Shown: one piece after another, positions 28,258-38,117 of the stretch
Layout of the letters: every line of letters begins with the position of its first letter
Position numbering within the stretch: position 1 is the first letter of the stretch
Source of the DNA: Magnetospirillum fulvum
Lineage (GTDB): Bacteria > Pseudomonadota > Alphaproteobacteria > Rhodospirillales > Magnetospirillaceae
DNA: 64,000 nucleotides
Assembly: GCF_900108475.1 (NCBI RefSeq)
Contig: NZ_FNWO01000005.1
Location: forward strand, 124,001-188,000
Direction: 5' to 3'
The notes under the pieces: model-generated
Databases searched by the model: none
The model's input: only the letters and a program-made list of their open reading frames with translations
What the model was told of the DNA's origin: nothing
Made by a program: the position numbers and the translations under genes

Positions 28258-28941
28258 TCAGCGCGAAGCCGGGGCGTTTTCGCCCGCGGCCCGCTTGTCC
28301 TGGGCCATCGGGTCATGGGCGAGAATCTCACCCTTGAACACCCAGACCTTGACGCCGCAGGTGCCGTAGGTGGTCTTCGCGGTGGCAACACCGTAATCGA
28401 CCTCGGCGCGGAGCGTGTGCAGCGGCACCCGTCCCTCGCGGTACCATTCCATGCGGGCGATTTCCGCTCCACCCAGACGACCGGAGCAATTGATCCGGAT
28501 GCCCTGGGCACCCAAGCGCATCGCCGACTGAACCGCGCGCTTCATGGCACGACGGAAGGCGACGCGGCGCTCGAGCTGCTGAGCGATGCTTTCGGCCACC
28601 AGCTGGGCGTCCAGCTCGGGCTTGCGGATCTCGACGATGTTGAGATGCACTTCGCTGCCGGTCATCCGCGACAGCTCTTTGCGCAACACCTCGATGTCAG
28701 CACCCTTCTTACCGATCACCACGCCCGGACGGGCGGTGTGAATGGTAATGCGGGCCTTCTTCGCCGGGCGCTCGATCACCACCCGCGACACGCCGGCCTG
28801 AGCCAGCTTCTCGCGGAGATAGGCGCGCAGCTTCAGATCCTCGTGAAGCAGCCGGGCGTAGGTCTCGTCCGCGAACCAACGGGAATCCCAGGTGCGGTTG
28901 ATGCCGACGCGCAGGCCGATCGGATTGACTTTCTGACCCAT
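28258..28941 (-). CDS. rpsC: 30S ribosomal protein S3
   Basis: A 227-residue protein with [20 protein letters not shown], the KH domain motif [16 protein letters not shown], and [15 protein letters not shown]. It lines the mRNA entry site. It starts 4 bp after rplV. Confidence 0.98.
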   Translation of the reverse strand: MGQKVNPIGLRVGINRTWDSRWFADETYARLLHEDLKLRAYLREKLAQAGVSRVVIERPAKKARITIHTARPGVVIGKKGADIEVLRKELSRMTGSEVHLNIVEIRKPELDAQLVAESIAQQLERRVAFRRAMKRAVQSAMRLGAQGIRINCSGRLGGAEIARMEWYREGRVPLHTLRAEVDYGVATAKTTYGTCGVKVWVFKGEILAHDPMAQDKRAAGENAPASR

Positions 28942-28945
28942 CTGG

Positions 28946-29332
28946 TTACTCCCCCGCCGCTTCGGCGCGTTCGCGCACGATGACGGTCAGATTGCTGAAC
29001 GGCTTCTCCACCCGGCCGACGCGGCCGCGGGCACGCGCCTTCCAACGCTTCATGACCATCGCCTTGCCGACGTGGGCTTCGGCAACGAAGAGCCGATCAA
29101 CGTCGAGCTGGTGATTGTTCTCGGCATTGGCGATCGCGGACTGGAGGACCTTGCGGACCTCCACTGCGACACGCCGCTTCGAGAAGGAGAGGGCGTTGAG
29201 CGCCACATCGGCCTTCAGGCCGCGGATGCTCTCGGCCACCAGGTTCAGCTTGCGCGGGCTGGTGCGGATCGTGGCGGCGAAGGCCTTGGCCTCGGTCTCC
29301 GCCAGAACCCTATCTGCGGGTTTCTTGCCCAT
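28946..29332 (-). CDS. rplV: 50S ribosomal protein L22
   Basis: A 128-residue protein; a 15-residue N-terminal extension precedes the conserved [18 protein letters not shown] start. The tunnel-hairpin region [18 protein letters not shown] is intact. It starts 2 bp after rpsS. Confidence 0.97.
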   Translation of the reverse strand: MGKKPADRVLAETEAKAFAATIRTSPRKLNLVAESIRGLKADVALNALSFSKRRVAVEVRKVLQSAIANAENNHQLDVDRLFVAEAHVGKAMVMKRWKARARGRVGRVEKPFSNLTVIVRERAEAAGE

Positions 29333-29334
29333 GG

Positions 29335-29613
29335 CTACTTCCTCTTCGCCTTCTTGTCGACGGCGTGGCCGTAGAACGTGCGGGTCGGCGAGAACTCACC
29401 GAACTTATGTCCGATCATGTTCTCGGTCACCAGCACCGGGATGAACTTCTGGCCGTTATACACGCCGAAAGTCAATCCAACGAACTGCGGCAGGATGGTC
29501 GACCGACGCGACCAGATCTTAATCACCTCGTTGCGACCGCTGGCACGGGCCTTATCGGCCTTTCCCAGCAGATAGCCGTCGAGGAAGGGGCCTTTCCAAA
29601 CGGAACGAGCCAT
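29335..29613 (-). CDS. rpsS: 30S ribosomal protein S19
   Basis: A 92-residue protein beginning [16 protein letters not shown], with [20 protein letters not shown] and the [15 protein letters not shown] region in the 30S head. The upstream in-frame extension belongs to rplB sequence and is rejected. Confidence 0.97.
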   Translation of the reverse strand: MARSVWKGPFLDGYLLGKADKARASGRNEVIKIWSRRSTILPQFVGLTFGVYNGQKFIPVLVTENMIGHKFGEFSPTRTFYGHAVDKKAKRK

Positions 29614-29624
29614 TCTCGTCGCTC

Positions 29625-30455
29625 CTACTGGTTCTGATGACGGCGGCGCATAATCAGCCGATCCGTCTTCTTGTTGCTGCGAGTCTTCTTGCCCTTGGTC
29701 GGCTTGCCCCACGGAGTAACCGGGTGACGGCCGCCCGAGGTGCGGCCTTCGCCGCCGCCGTGCGGGTGATCGATCGGGTTCATGGCGACACCGCGAACGC
29801 TGGGACGACGTCCCAACCACACGTTGCGGCCAGCCTTGCCGAGCGACACGTTCTGCTGGTCGGGGTTCGACACCGCGCCGATAGTGGCGATGCATTCGCC
29901 CCGGACCATGCGCAGCTCACCGGACGACAGACGGAGCTGGGCGTAGCCCTGATCCTTGCCGACGAGCTGAACATACGTACCGGCGGAGCGGGCCAACTGT
30001 CCACCCTTGCCGGCCTTAAGCTCGACATTGTGGACGATGGTGCCGACCGGGATATTCTTCAACGGCATCGCGTTGCCGGGCTTGATGTCGACCTTCTCGC
30101 CGGCCACCACCTGATCACCGACCGCCAGACGCTGCGGGGCGATGATGTAGCTCTTCTCGCCGTCGGCATAGGAGAGCAAAGCGATGAACGCGGTACGGTT
30201 CGGATCGTACTCGAGCCGCTCGACCGTCGCGGCGACGTCGAACTTGGTGCGCTTGAAGTCGATGATGCGGTAGCGGCGCTTGTGCCCGCCGCCACGCCAA
30301 CGGACGGTGATACGACCGGTGTTGTTACGGCCGCCCTTCGAGCGCAGACCTTCGGTCAGGCTCTTTTCGGGCTTGCCCTTCCACAAATCGGAGCGATCGA
30401 CCAGGACCAGCTGGCGGCGGCCCGGAGTCGTCGGCTTGAACGTCTTCAGTGCCAT
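29625..30455 (-). CDS. rplB: 50S ribosomal protein L2
   Basis: A 276-residue protein needed for subunit joining and the peptidyl-transferase centre. It has the [20 protein letters not shown] and [17 protein letters not shown] segments, the latter carrying the conserved functional His. Confidence 0.98.
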   Translation of the reverse strand: MALKTFKPTTPGRRQLVLVDRSDLWKGKPEKSLTEGLRSKGGRNNTGRITVRWRGGGHKRRYRIIDFKRTKFDVAATVERLEYDPNRTAFIALLSYADGEKSYIIAPQRLAVGDQVVAGEKVDIKPGNAMPLKNIPVGTIVHNVELKAGKGGQLARSAGTYVQLVGKDQGYAQLRLSSGELRMVRGECIATIGAVSNPDQQNVSLGKAGRNVWLGRRPSVRGVAMNPIDHPHGGGEGRTSGGRHPVTPWGKPTKGKKTRSNKKTDRLIMRRRHQNQ

Positions 30456-30459
30456 GGCG

Positions 30460-30768
30460 TCAGACTCCCGTGGTCACGTCGATGGAGTGGCCCTCGGCCA
30501 GCGTGACGATCGCCTTTTTGACGTCGCTACGCACGCCGACGCGGCCGCGGAACCGCTTGACCTTGCCCTTGGCGATCAGGGTGTTCACGGCCGAGACCTT
30601 GACACCGAAGATGCCTTCGACCGCCGCCCGAATCTCGGGCTTGGTCGCGTCCAGAGGCACCTTGAAGGTCACCTGGCGGAATTCGGAACCCATGGTCGCC
30701 TTTTCGGTGATCACAGGAGCGCGGACCAGATCGAACATCCGCTCCTTGCTGATGACGAGCTTGCTCAT
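30460..30768 (-). CDS. rplW: 50S ribosomal protein L23
   Basis: A 102-residue protein at the tunnel exit, docking site for trigger factor and SRP. Conserved [19 protein letters not shown] and [20 protein letters not shown] are visible. It overlaps the rplD stop by 4 bases (ATGA). Confidence 0.97.
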   Translation of the reverse strand: MSKLVISKERMFDLVRAPVITEKATMGSEFRQVTFKVPLDATKPEIRAAVEGIFGVKVSAVNTLIAKGKVKRFRGRVGVRSDVKKAIVTLAEGHSIDVTTGV

Positions 30769-31385
30769 TTCAGGCGGGCCTCCAGGGCTTCCACCGCGTC
30801 CTTGGTCAGGACCAGGGTGTCGTGGCGGAGGATGTCATAGACGTTCGCGCCCGCCTGCGGCAGCACATCCACATAGGGGATGTTGCGGCTGGCCAGAGCG
30901 AAGTTATCGTCCACGGCGGCCCCGTCGATCACCAGCACCGAAGACCAGCCCAGAGCGTTCAGCCGGGCGGCCAACTCGCGGGTCTTGGGGGTGGCGACGT
31001 TGGCGGCGTCGAGCACGAACAGCTTGCCGTCGCCGGCCTTGGCCGACAGCGCGGTCTTCAGCGCCAGCTTGCGGACCTTCTTGGGCAGATCGTGGGCATG
31101 GGAGCGCACGACCGGGCCGAAGATGGTGGCGCCGCCACGGAACTGCGGGCTCCGCAGCGAACCCTGACGGGCACGCCCGCCGCCCTTCTGGGCGAACGGC
31201 TTCTTGGTGGTGCCGGAGATCTCTTTGATCCCCTTGGTCTTGTGATTGCCCGAGCGGCGCTTGGCCAACTGCCAGTTGACCATGCGGGCCAGAATGTCGG
31301 TCCGGACCGGCAAACCGAACACGGTTTCGGCCAGTTCGATCTCACCGACAGTCTGATTTTCGAGGCTGATTACGTTCGTCTTCAT
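30765..31385 (-). CDS. rplD: 50S ribosomal protein L4
   Basis: A 206-residue protein with the [20 protein letters not shown] and [19 protein letters not shown] extended loop that lines the exit tunnel. In gammaproteobacteria L4 also represses the S10 operon; whether the leader hairpin here serves that role is unknown. Confidence 0.97.
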   Translation of the reverse strand: MKTNVISLENQTVGEIELAETVFGLPVRTDILARMVNWQLAKRRSGNHKTKGIKEISGTTKKPFAQKGGGRARQGSLRSPQFRGGATIFGPVVRSHAHDLPKKVRKLALKTALSAKAGDGKLFVLDAANVATPKTRELAARLNALGWSSVLVIDGAAVDDNFALASRNIPYVDVLPQAGANVYDILRHDTLVLTKDAVEALEARLK

Positions 31386-31397
31386 CGCCGTTCTTCC

Positions 31398-32114
31398 TCA
31401 ACTCTCGCCGGCTTCAACCGGGGCGGACGGGGCGTCGGCAGCGCTCTTGACGCCGGCCGGGAACGGCACGCCGTCGGGAAGCTTGCGCTTCACCGCGTCG
31501 CGGATCAGCACCCACGAACCCTCGTGACCGGGAACCGAGCCCTTGACCAGGATCAGGCCGCGCTCGGAATCGGTCGAAACGATCTTGAGGTTCTGGGTGG
31601 TCACCTGGACGTCGCCGAGATGGCCAGCCATCTTCTTGCCCTTGAACACCTTGCCCGGATCCTGGCGCTGACCGGTCGAACCGTGCGAACGGTGCGAGAC
31701 CGAGACGCCGTGGGTCGCTTCCAGGCCGCGGAAGTTCCAGCGCTTCATCACGCCGGCAAAGCCTTTGCCGATCGTGGTGCCGGTGATGTCGACGAACTGA
31801 CCGACGATGAAATGCGCCGCCGAGAGTTCGGTGCCGACCTCAAGGAGGTTTTCCGCGGAAACGCGGAATTCAGCGAGCTTCTTTTTCGGTTCGACTTTGG
31901 CCTTGGCGAAGTTGGCGCGAGCAGGCTTGCTCACATTCTTCACCTTGGCCGTGCCGGCGCCGAGCTGAACGGCAATATAGCCGTCCGTTTCCTCAGAGCG
32001 GGTCGAGACCACCTGGCAGGTGTCGACCTTCAGCACGGTGACGGGCAGATGAGTGCCGTCCTCGGCGAAGATCCTCGTCATGCCGACCTTCTGGGCGATG
32101 AGACCGGATCGCAT
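31398..32114 (-). CDS. rplC: 50S ribosomal protein L3
   Basis: A 238-residue protein; the ATG at 32114 gives [16 protein letters not shown]. It contains [20 protein letters not shown], the loop reaching the peptidyl-transferase centre. An Ala/Pro-rich C-terminal tail of about 18 residues extends past the usual end. Confidence 0.97.
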   Translation of the reverse strand: MRSGLIAQKVGMTRIFAEDGTHLPVTVLKVDTCQVVSTRSEETDGYIAVQLGAGTAKVKNVSKPARANFAKAKVEPKKKLAEFRVSAENLLEVGTELSAAHFIVGQFVDITGTTIGKGFAGVMKRWNFRGLEATHGVSVSHRSHGSTGQRQDPGKVFKGKKMAGHLGDVQVTTQNLKIVSTDSERGLILVKGSVPGHEGSWVLIRDAVKRKLPDGVPFPAGVKSAADAPSAPVEAGES

Positions 32115-32127
32115 CGTTGTTGGTTCC

Positions 32128-32436
32128 TTAGAGCTTGATCTCGACGTCGACACCGGCGGCCAGGTCGAGCTTCATCAACGCATCAACGGTCTGCGGCGTC
32201 GGATCGACGATGTCCAGCAGGCGCTTGTGCGTGCGAATTTCGAACTGTTCGCGCGATTTCTTGTCGATATGCGGGCTACGGTTGACGGTGAACTTCTCGA
32301 TCCGGCTGGGGAGCGGGATCGGTCCGCGCACCTGCGCTCCGGTTCTCTTGGCGGTGTTGACGATTTCGCGGGTGCTCTGATCGAGAACGCGATGGTCGAA
32401 CGCCTTGAGGCGGATGCGGATGTTTTGGCTTTCCAT
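32128..32436 (-). CDS. rpsJ: 30S ribosomal protein S10
   Basis: A 102-residue protein beginning [19 protein letters not shown], with [20 protein letters not shown]. It is the first gene of the cluster: no fusA or tuf lies upstream, and the next gene upstream is a divergent helicase. Confidence 0.98.
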   Translation of the reverse strand: MESQNIRIRLKAFDHRVLDQSTREIVNTAKRTGAQVRGPIPLPSRIEKFTVNRSPHIDKKSREQFEIRTHKRLLDIVDPTPQTVDALMKLDLAAGVDVEIKL

Positions 32437-32459
32437 GATCAAGTCATCCGTCAAATCAG

Positions 32460-32484
32460 ATCGGCGCCCCATCGGGGCGCCGAT
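32460..32484 (-). promoter_or_regulatory. Leader hairpin of the S10 operon
   Basis: ATCGGCGCCCC (32460-32470) pairs exactly with GGGGCGCCGAT (32474-32484) around a 3-nt loop, 23 bp before the rpsJ start and downstream of the predicted promoter. It would be transcribed in the rpsJ 5' leader and could take part in autoregulation. Confidence 0.5.
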
Positions 32485-32579
32485 CGGTGAAGCAGGTTCA
32501 GTTCAAAGAGCCTCCCGCAGTAAGCCGCTCCCACCTCAGGGGGCGACTCTTACGGAAAAGGCCGAAGCCGAAGGCCAGC

Positions 32580-32608
32580 CTTATACAGGGCTTGTTGACC
32601 CAAGGCAA
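32580..32608 (-). promoter_or_regulatory. Predicted sigma-70 promoter of the S10 operon
   Basis: On the minus strand TTGCCT (32603-32608), a 17-bp spacer and TATAAG (32580-32585) match the sigma-70 pattern well. Transcription would begin near 32573, giving a leader of about 135 nt before rpsJ. Found by eye; it is the best match in the divergent gap. Confidence 0.5.
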
Positions 32609-32733
32609 GCGTCGCGTGGACATCAAACCGACACGAACGCGATGTTTTTCGGGCAAAACGAGATATGCGACGGATCGCGCGATTCGGCAACATATCTTGG
32701 CGTCATGGCCTCCTTCGGGCTAGTGTGCCGCCC

Positions 32734-34650
32734 ATGTCTTCCCCCTCCGCCGCGCCCGAAACCGGGCCGGAACGCCCCCTCCCCCTCGATCCCGATCAGC
32801 GTCTGGCCGCCGAGGCCATCGCCGCGTCGGTGCTGGTGCTGGCCGGTCCCGGCACCGGCAAGACCACCACCCTGGTCGGGCGCTATCGCCATCTGGTTGA
32901 GAGCGGCACCCCGCCCGCGCGGATCTTCGTATCGACCTTTACCGTCCGCGCCGCCGCCGAACTGCACCGGCGGATCGGCGACAGTGGCGGCGAGACGGTG
33001 CGGCGGCTGCCGATCGGGACCCTGCACAGCCTCGCGGCGCGGCTGCTGACCCGCTTCCCCCCGCCCGGCTGTCCGCCGGTGCGGATCTTCGACGATCAGG
33101 CCTGCGGTCGCCTGATCGCCCGCCACCGTCTTTATCATAGTGACGAGACCAAGCGGCCGCAGGATCTGTTCGGCGCCTACAAGGACCGTCTGCTTGACCC
33201 GGCGGCGGCGATGGCCGAAGCGAAGGCCAAGAACGAGCCGGACCTGATCGAGGCCGCCACCCTCTACGCCCGCTATCAGGAGGTGCTGAGTGCCGAGGGC
33301 GGGTTCGATTTCGGCGATCTGATCGTCGCCCTGGTGCGAGGGATGGAGAGCGATCCCGCCTACCGCGCCCGGATCGCCGGATTCTTCGACCATTTGCTGA
33401 TCGACGAGTTCCAGGACATCAACCCGGCGCAGGAGCGGATGCTGCGCCTGCTGCGCGACCAGGGAGCGTTCCTGTGGGCGGTCGGCGACGACGACCAATG
33501 TCTCTATGCCTGGCGCTCGGCCGACCCCGCCTTCATCCTGGGGTTCGAAAAGGAATGGCCCGACCCGGCCCTGTTCCGGCTGTCGCGCAATTACCGCTCG
33601 ACCGCCACCATCGTCGATGCCGCCCAGGCGCTGATCGGCGGCAACCGCAACCGCCACGCCAAGTCCCTGGCGGCGCAGAATCCGTCGCGGCTGCCGGTGA
33701 CCGTCACCGGGCTGGAGGATGACGAGGACGAGGCCGCCTATGTGCTGCGCGTCGTCCGCGGGCTGGCGGGCAAGGGGGTTCCCTGGCACGAGATGGCGGT
33801 GCTCTACCGCGCCGGTCATGTCGGCTCGCGGCTTCAGATCGCTTTGGCCGAGGCTGGAGTGCCGGTGGTGGTGCGCGGCGCGGGCGAGTTCTGGCAACTG
33901 ACCCCGGTGCGGTTGACCGCCGCGCTGATCCGGCTGATCGCCAATCCCGGCGACATGGAAGCCCGCGCCCTGCTCGGCCACGGCAAGCGGGTCGAGCGGT
34001 TGCTCGAACAGGCCCCGGACAAAATCGACGAGTCCGCCCCCTGGCCCGCTTTGTGCCGTCAGGTCGGGCGACTGGTGTCTTCGACGGCGCGGCCGCCCGG
34101 CGAAGAGGGGGTGCAGTGGCGCGACCTCTGCTACGCCGCCGCCGACCTTGCCGCCGAGACCGGCGGACTCGACCAATTCATCGCCTCGGTCGAAGAGCAG
34201 CGCCGCTCGCTCCGCGCCGCCGAGGCGGGCGGCGACGCCGTCGTGCTGTCAACGATCCACGGCGCCAAGGGGCTGGAATGGGCGGCGGTGGTGGTCGCGG
34301 GCTGCGAGGACGAGTTGCTGCCCCACGAATCCGCCCCCGATATCGAGGAAGAGCGGCGGCTGATGTATGTCGCGGTGACGCGGGCGCGGCGCTGGCTGGT
34401 GCTGAGCTTCGTCGCCGAACGGCGCAAGCGGGCGTTGCCCTCGCCCTTTCTGCGCGAATTGCTCGCCGGGCTGGACCCGGACCAGATCCGCTGGAACGAC
34501 GACGACACAAGACGACGGGTTCAAGGCGCGCTCCGCTCCGCCGATACGCCGAAGCGCGCCGCGTTCGGCGACCGGACCAAGCCCCCGCCCAAGCCGCGCA
34601 AGTCCGGCGGCGGAACCAAGCCACGCGGGACGCGTGCCGGGCGGGTTTGA
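32734..34650 (+). CDS. UvrD/Rep-family DNA helicase
   Basis: A 638-residue superfamily 1 helicase. Motif I is AGPGTGKTTTLVGRY, motif II LLIDEFQDINPAQ, motif III VGDDDQCLYAWR, motif IV LSRNYRSTATIVDAAQ, motif V STIHGAKGLEWAAV, motif VI RRLMYVAVTRARRWL. It is shorter than UvrD (about 720) and ends in a Lys/Arg/Gly-rich tail. It unwinds DNA 3'-5' in repair or replication restart. The ATG at 32734 is preferred; an earlier in-frame codon at 32665 adds residues unlike the family. It is divergent from rpsJ. Confidence 0.93.
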   Translation: MSSPSAAPETGPERPLPLDPDQRLAAEAIAASVLVLAGPGTGKTTTLVGRYRHLVESGTPPARIFVSTFTVRAAAELHRRIGDSGGETVRRLPIGTLHSLAARLLTRFPPPGCPPVRIFDDQACGRLIARHRLYHSDETKRPQDLFGAYKDRLLDPAAAMAEAKAKNEPDLIEAATLYARYQEVLSAEGGFDFGDLIVALVRGMESDPAYRARIAGFFDHLLIDEFQDINPAQERMLRLLRDQGAFLWAVGDDDQCLYAWRSADPAFILGFEKEWPDPALFRLSRNYRSTATIVDAAQALIGGNRNRHAKSLAAQNPSRLPVTVTGLEDDEDEAAYVLRVVRGLAGKGVPWHEMAVLYRAGHVGSRLQIALAEAGVPVVVRGAGEFWQLTPVRLTAALIRLIANPGDMEARALLGHGKRVERLLEQAPDKIDESAPWPALCRQVGRLVSSTARPPGEEGVQWRDLCYAAADLAAETGGLDQFIASVEEQRRSLRAAEAGGDAVVLSTIHGAKGLEWAAVVVAGCEDELLPHESAPDIEEERRLMYVAVTRARRWLVLSFVAERRKRALPSPFLRELLAGLDPDQIRWNDDDTRRRVQGALRSADTPKRAAFGDRTKPPPKPRKSGGGTKPRGTRAGRV

Positions 34651-34734
34651 TTTTCCTTGTTAAACAAGGCATCCTCGACAATGTGCGTCCGGGCGGGCCG
34701 GGTGGCGGGGATCTCACAGTCAGGGCTTGAAACG

Positions 34735-37632
34735 ATGGGCGAGACGACGAACGGCGGCGACGACAACGCAGGACTCGACCTTTCGCCCGACCGGGAGGGC
34801 TCTTCCGTTCCCGCGCTGACTCCGCCGCCGCTGGGGCTGGCCCGCGTCGCCACGCCCGAGCCGCGCCCGGCCCCGTTGCCACAGCGTCCGGCCGGGCTGT
34901 CGCCCACCGTGGCGGCGGTGGCGGCCACCGCCGCCTGGCTGGCGGTCTGCGCCTATTACACCGCCAATTCGATCGGTTTCGCCAACCTGCTCGACATGCA
35001 GCCGCAGGAAATCGGCGGCATCGTCGGCGCCGCGTTCGTCCCCCTCGCCTTCCTGTGGCTGGTGGTGACCTCGCTCGATCGCGGCCGTGAGTTGCGCGAC
35101 CTCACCCTCGATCTGCGCGAGCAACTGGAACGGCTGACCTCGCCGTCCGAGGGGATCGAGCGCCGGACCGGGGCCATCGCCGACACTCTAAAGCTTCAGG
35201 CCCGGATGCTGACCGACGCCTCGACCGAGGCCGCTCGCAGCGGCGAAGCGGTGCGCGACACCCTGTCCGGCCAGATCGACGCCCTGCGTTCGCTGTCCGG
35301 CCGGGTCGAGGGCGAAGCCCGCGCCGCCGTCGAAGCGCTGCGGGCCGAGGTGGCCCGGCTGTCCGACGCCACCGAGGCGGCGACCCAGCGCGCCCGCGAG
35401 ATCGAAGGGGTGCTGCGGGTCCAGACTCACGATCTGTCCGGCGCGACCGAGGGCGCGGCGGCGAAGGTGCGTGACTTCGCCACCTTGCTGCAAGACCAGA
35501 TCGACGGGATCGAGACGGTGTCGGCCCGCGCCGTTGCCCGCGCTGAACAAGCAGGCGGTCAGGTGCGCCAGCAGGCCGAAGCGCTCGATCAGGTGTCGCA
35601 ATCGGCGGTGGTCCGGGCCGAGCAGGTGGTCGGGATGTTCGAACGTCAGACCGCCCAATTGGGCGACACCGTCGAATCCGCCGCCATCCGCACCGAAGGC
35701 GTCGCCACCGCCCTGGCCGAACGGATCGACGCCCTGCGCGGCCTGTTCACCCGTCAGAACACCGATCTCGATCAGGCGGCGGAACGACTGGCCGAACAGA
35801 CCGGGCGGATTTCCGCCTCGTTGCAGCAGCAGGCCACCGGGCTTGACCAGATCACCGAGCGGGTGCTGTCACGGGTCCGCATCGTCGAGGAAGGACTGGG
35901 GGTCCAGTCGCGCGAACTGGTCTCGGCCTCGGATCAGGCGATGGCCCGCTTCCGCGAAATCGAGGACGTGCTGGCCCGCCACTCCGACTCCCTGCGCGGC
36001 GTCGCCGACAGCGCGGTGACCCAGATCGCCGGGATCGGCGAGGTGTTCGCCCAGCGCCGCGACGAGGTCGACAGTGCGGTCGATCGCGGCGTCACCCGCA
36101 TCCGCGACCTTGGCGAATCGTTCCAGGCGCAAAGCCGCGCCCTGGTTGCCGCCTCGGATCAGATGACCGCGCGCGGCCGTGAAATTTCCGAGACGCTGCG
36201 CCTGCATATCGAGGATCTTGCCAAGGGGGCCGAGCGCGCCAGCGCCCAGGCCGAGGCGATCCGCCAGTCGCTGCGCAAGCAGGCCGACGAGCTGGCCGAC
36301 GCCGCCAACGTCGTCTCGACCCAATCCAAGCTGTCCGAAGCCTCGCTCAACCAGCAGGCCCGCCATCTGATCGCCACCTCGGATCAGGTGATGGGACGGA
36401 TCAAGACGATCACCGACACCTTGCGCCAGAACACCAACGATCTGGTCGGGATGTCGAGCCGGGTCGGCGGCGAACTGGAAGGCGTGGGCGAAACCCTGCG
36501 CCAGCGGGCGACCGATGTCGGTGTCGCCGCCAGCCGCGCCAACGCCGATACCGTCTCTGTCGCCGAAACGCTGGAGAAGCGGGCCGAGGCGCTGACCCAG
36601 ACCACCGAGGCGTTGGGCCTGCGTCTGCGCGGCGCGGGCGACGCCCTGCGCCGCCAGACCGAACAGGTGGTCGCCACCGCCGATCAGGCCGAAGCCTCGG
36701 TCAGCGGCGTCGCCGAGGCGGTGCGGGTGCAGGGACAGGCCCTGGCCCGGGTCGCCGACGATTCGACCGAGGTGCTGCGCGCCTTCGGGGCCGCGATCCA
36801 GCAGAACGCGATCGAACTGAGCGAGGCCGCCCAGCAGGTGTTCGCCCAGTCCCAGACCGCAGGCGACGCGCTGCGCGCCATCAGCCGCGATTTCGAGGAA
36901 GGCTCGAACAAGACCGCGATCCAGGTCACCTCGGCCGGGGACATGCTGCGGGCGGGCATCCGCGAACTGACCGCCGCCGCCGAACGGATCACCGGGCAGG
37001 TCCGCGGTGCCGGAGACGGGCTGCGCCGCCACGCCGTCGAGCTTCAGGAAACCACCGACCGCACCGGGGCCAAGCTGGAAGCCGCCTTCGAAATGGTGCG
37101 GGCCAAATCGAACGATCTCGGCATCACCGGCGACCGGCTGGCCCAACAGGCCGAATCCTTCACCACCGGCTTCTCGCGCCAGATCGAGCAATTGGTCAGC
37201 GCCTCGAAGCTGGCCGAAATCCGCACCCAGCAATTGGAAGAAAAGCGCGCGCTGGCCTCGGTCGAGAACTTCCTGCAAAGCGCCGCCTTCATCGTCGAGA
37301 AGCTGCAATCGCTGTCGGTCGATATCGCCCGCATCTTCAACGCCAATATCGACGAGAAGGCGTGGCGCGACTTCCATGCCGGCGACCAGAGCATCTTCGT
37401 CCGCAAGATCCTGAAGAATCTCGACCGCCACCAGATCGCCTCGATCCGTTCGCGCTTTGAAGAGGACGGCGAGTTCCGCGATTACGCCACGCGCTATCTG
37501 GCCGAGTTCGAGGCCCTGCTCAATCAGGCCCGCAACTCCGACCATATGGATGTTCTGACCGGAACCTTCACCTCGTCCGAGGTCGGCAAATTGTATCTGG
37601 TCCTCGCCCGCGCCCTGGGCCGTTTGGAGTAG
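34735..37632 (+). CDS. Giant membrane-anchored coiled-coil protein with 25-residue repeats
   Basis: A 965-residue protein. After a Pro-rich cytoplasmic N-terminus come two membrane segments (about 58-80 and 92-113). Residues 151-836 are 27 tandem degenerate repeats of exactly 25 residues, with one 11-residue insert after the seventh. Each repeat tends to have a hydrophobic residue at 2, Gln at 5, Leu at 9, Ala or Ser at 12 and Glu or Asp at 25. A conserved-looking C-terminal domain follows (837-965: DFHAGDQSIFVRKILKNLD, ending GKLYLVLARALGRLE). Topology recalls the polarity factor TipN of Caulobacter, but homology is not shown. The start at 34735 (MGETTNGG) is uncertain; in-frame codons exist at 34657 and 34681. 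Confidence 0.85.
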   Translation: MGETTNGGDDNAGLDLSPDREGSSVPALTPPPLGLARVATPEPRPAPLPQRPAGLSPTVAAVAATAAWLAVCAYYTANSIGFANLLDMQPQEIGGIVGAAFVPLAFLWLVVTSLDRGRELRDLTLDLREQLERLTSPSEGIERRTGAIADTLKLQARMLTDASTEAARSGEAVRDTLSGQIDALRSLSGRVEGEARAAVEALRAEVARLSDATEAATQRAREIEGVLRVQTHDLSGATEGAAAKVRDFATLLQDQIDGIETVSARAVARAEQAGGQVRQQAEALDQVSQSAVVRAEQVVGMFERQTAQLGDTVESAAIRTEGVATALAERIDALRGLFTRQNTDLDQAAERLAEQTGRISASLQQQATGLDQITERVLSRVRIVEEGLGVQSRELVSASDQAMARFREIEDVLARHSDSLRGVADSAVTQIAGIGEVFAQRRDEVDSAVDRGVTRIRDLGESFQAQSRALVAASDQMTARGREISETLRLHIEDLAKGAERASAQAEAIRQSLRKQADELADAANVVSTQSKLSEASLNQQARHLIATSDQVMGRIKTITDTLRQNTNDLVGMSSRVGGELEGVGETLRQRATDVGVAASRANADTVSVAETLEKRAEALTQTTEALGLRLRGAGDALRRQTEQVVATADQAEASVSGVAEAVRVQGQALARVADDSTEVLRAFGAAIQQNAIELSEAAQQVFAQSQTAGDALRAISRDFEEGSNKTAIQVTSAGDMLRAGIRELTAAAERITGQVRGAGDGLRRHAVELQETTDRTGAKLEAAFEMVRAKSNDLGITGDRLAQQAESFTTGFSRQIEQLVSASKLAEIRTQQLEEKRALASVENFLQSAAFIVEKLQSLSVDIARIFNANIDEKAWRDFHAGDQSIFVRKILKNLDRHQIASIRSRFEEDGEFRDYATRYLAEFEALLNQARNSDHMDVLTGTFTSSEVGKLYLVLARALGRLE

Positions 37633-37769
37633 AACCGCCACCCGCATTTACAAGCCGTTTACATTCGGACAGCGGCGCGGTTCCGTTCTTTTTGTTGGCA
37701 GTCTTTCGCGCCGGGCGGTACGGTTCTCTGGCCCGGCGCGGGCGAGACTTAGCGACGAAAGGGAGACCC

Positions 37770-37847
37770 ATGCACGTCGAATTGCTGCGATTCGTGTCCG
37801 CCGCCACCGACCGCGTCCGGTTCACCGGAACGGGCCGCGCGCGATGA
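37770..37847 (+). CDS. Candidate 25-residue micro-ORF coupled to the next gene
   Basis: An ATG at 37770 follows a strong AAAGGGAGA sequence (37758-37766) and opens a frame beginning MHVELLRFVSAATDRVR. Its TGA stop overlaps the ATG of the next gene (ATGA at 37844-37847). The downstream gene has no ribosome-binding site of its own, so translation probably couples through this small frame. It may be a leader peptide or a real small protein. Confidence 0.5.
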   Translation: MHVELLRFVSAATDRVRFTGTGRAR

Positions 37848-38104
37848 GTACGCCTGACATCCTGGCGTCGGTCGATGCCTTGTTGGCGGAGAAGGACTCG
37901 CTCGATTGCCGCCTTGACGAGGCTCTCCACGCCTTCGCCGAATATGAAGAGCAGATGAACCAGCTCTGGCACAAAGCCGACGGCGACGAACGTCTGCGCC
38001 TGATGGCCGAACGCGCCAAGGTCGAGGAAACCCTGGGCATCGTCGCCATCGTCGAACGCCTCGACCAGATCCGCGCCCTGCTGGCCCATCTCCGCTCGGT
38101 CTGA
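37844..38104 (+). CDS. Small helical protein of unknown function
   Basis: An 86-residue, acidic, almost fully helical protein (MSTPDILASVDALLAEKD, then HAFAEYEEQMNQLWHK and VEETLGIVAIVERLDQIRALL). No family is recognised; it looks like a short coiled coil or helical hairpin that could partner the giant coiled-coil protein 211 bp upstream. Its ATG overlaps the stop of the micro-ORF at 37770. Confidence 0.65.
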   Translation: MSTPDILASVDALLAEKDSLDCRLDEALHAFAEYEEQMNQLWHKADGDERLRLMAERAKVEETLGIVAIVERLDQIRALLAHLRSV

Positions 38105-38117
38105 GGGCTGCGGCTCC

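Noticed and set aside
35869-37647. A 592-codon minus-strand frame
   Set aside because: It is the antisense of the 25-residue repeat gene; its repetitive character mirrors the real gene and it has no ribosome-binding site.
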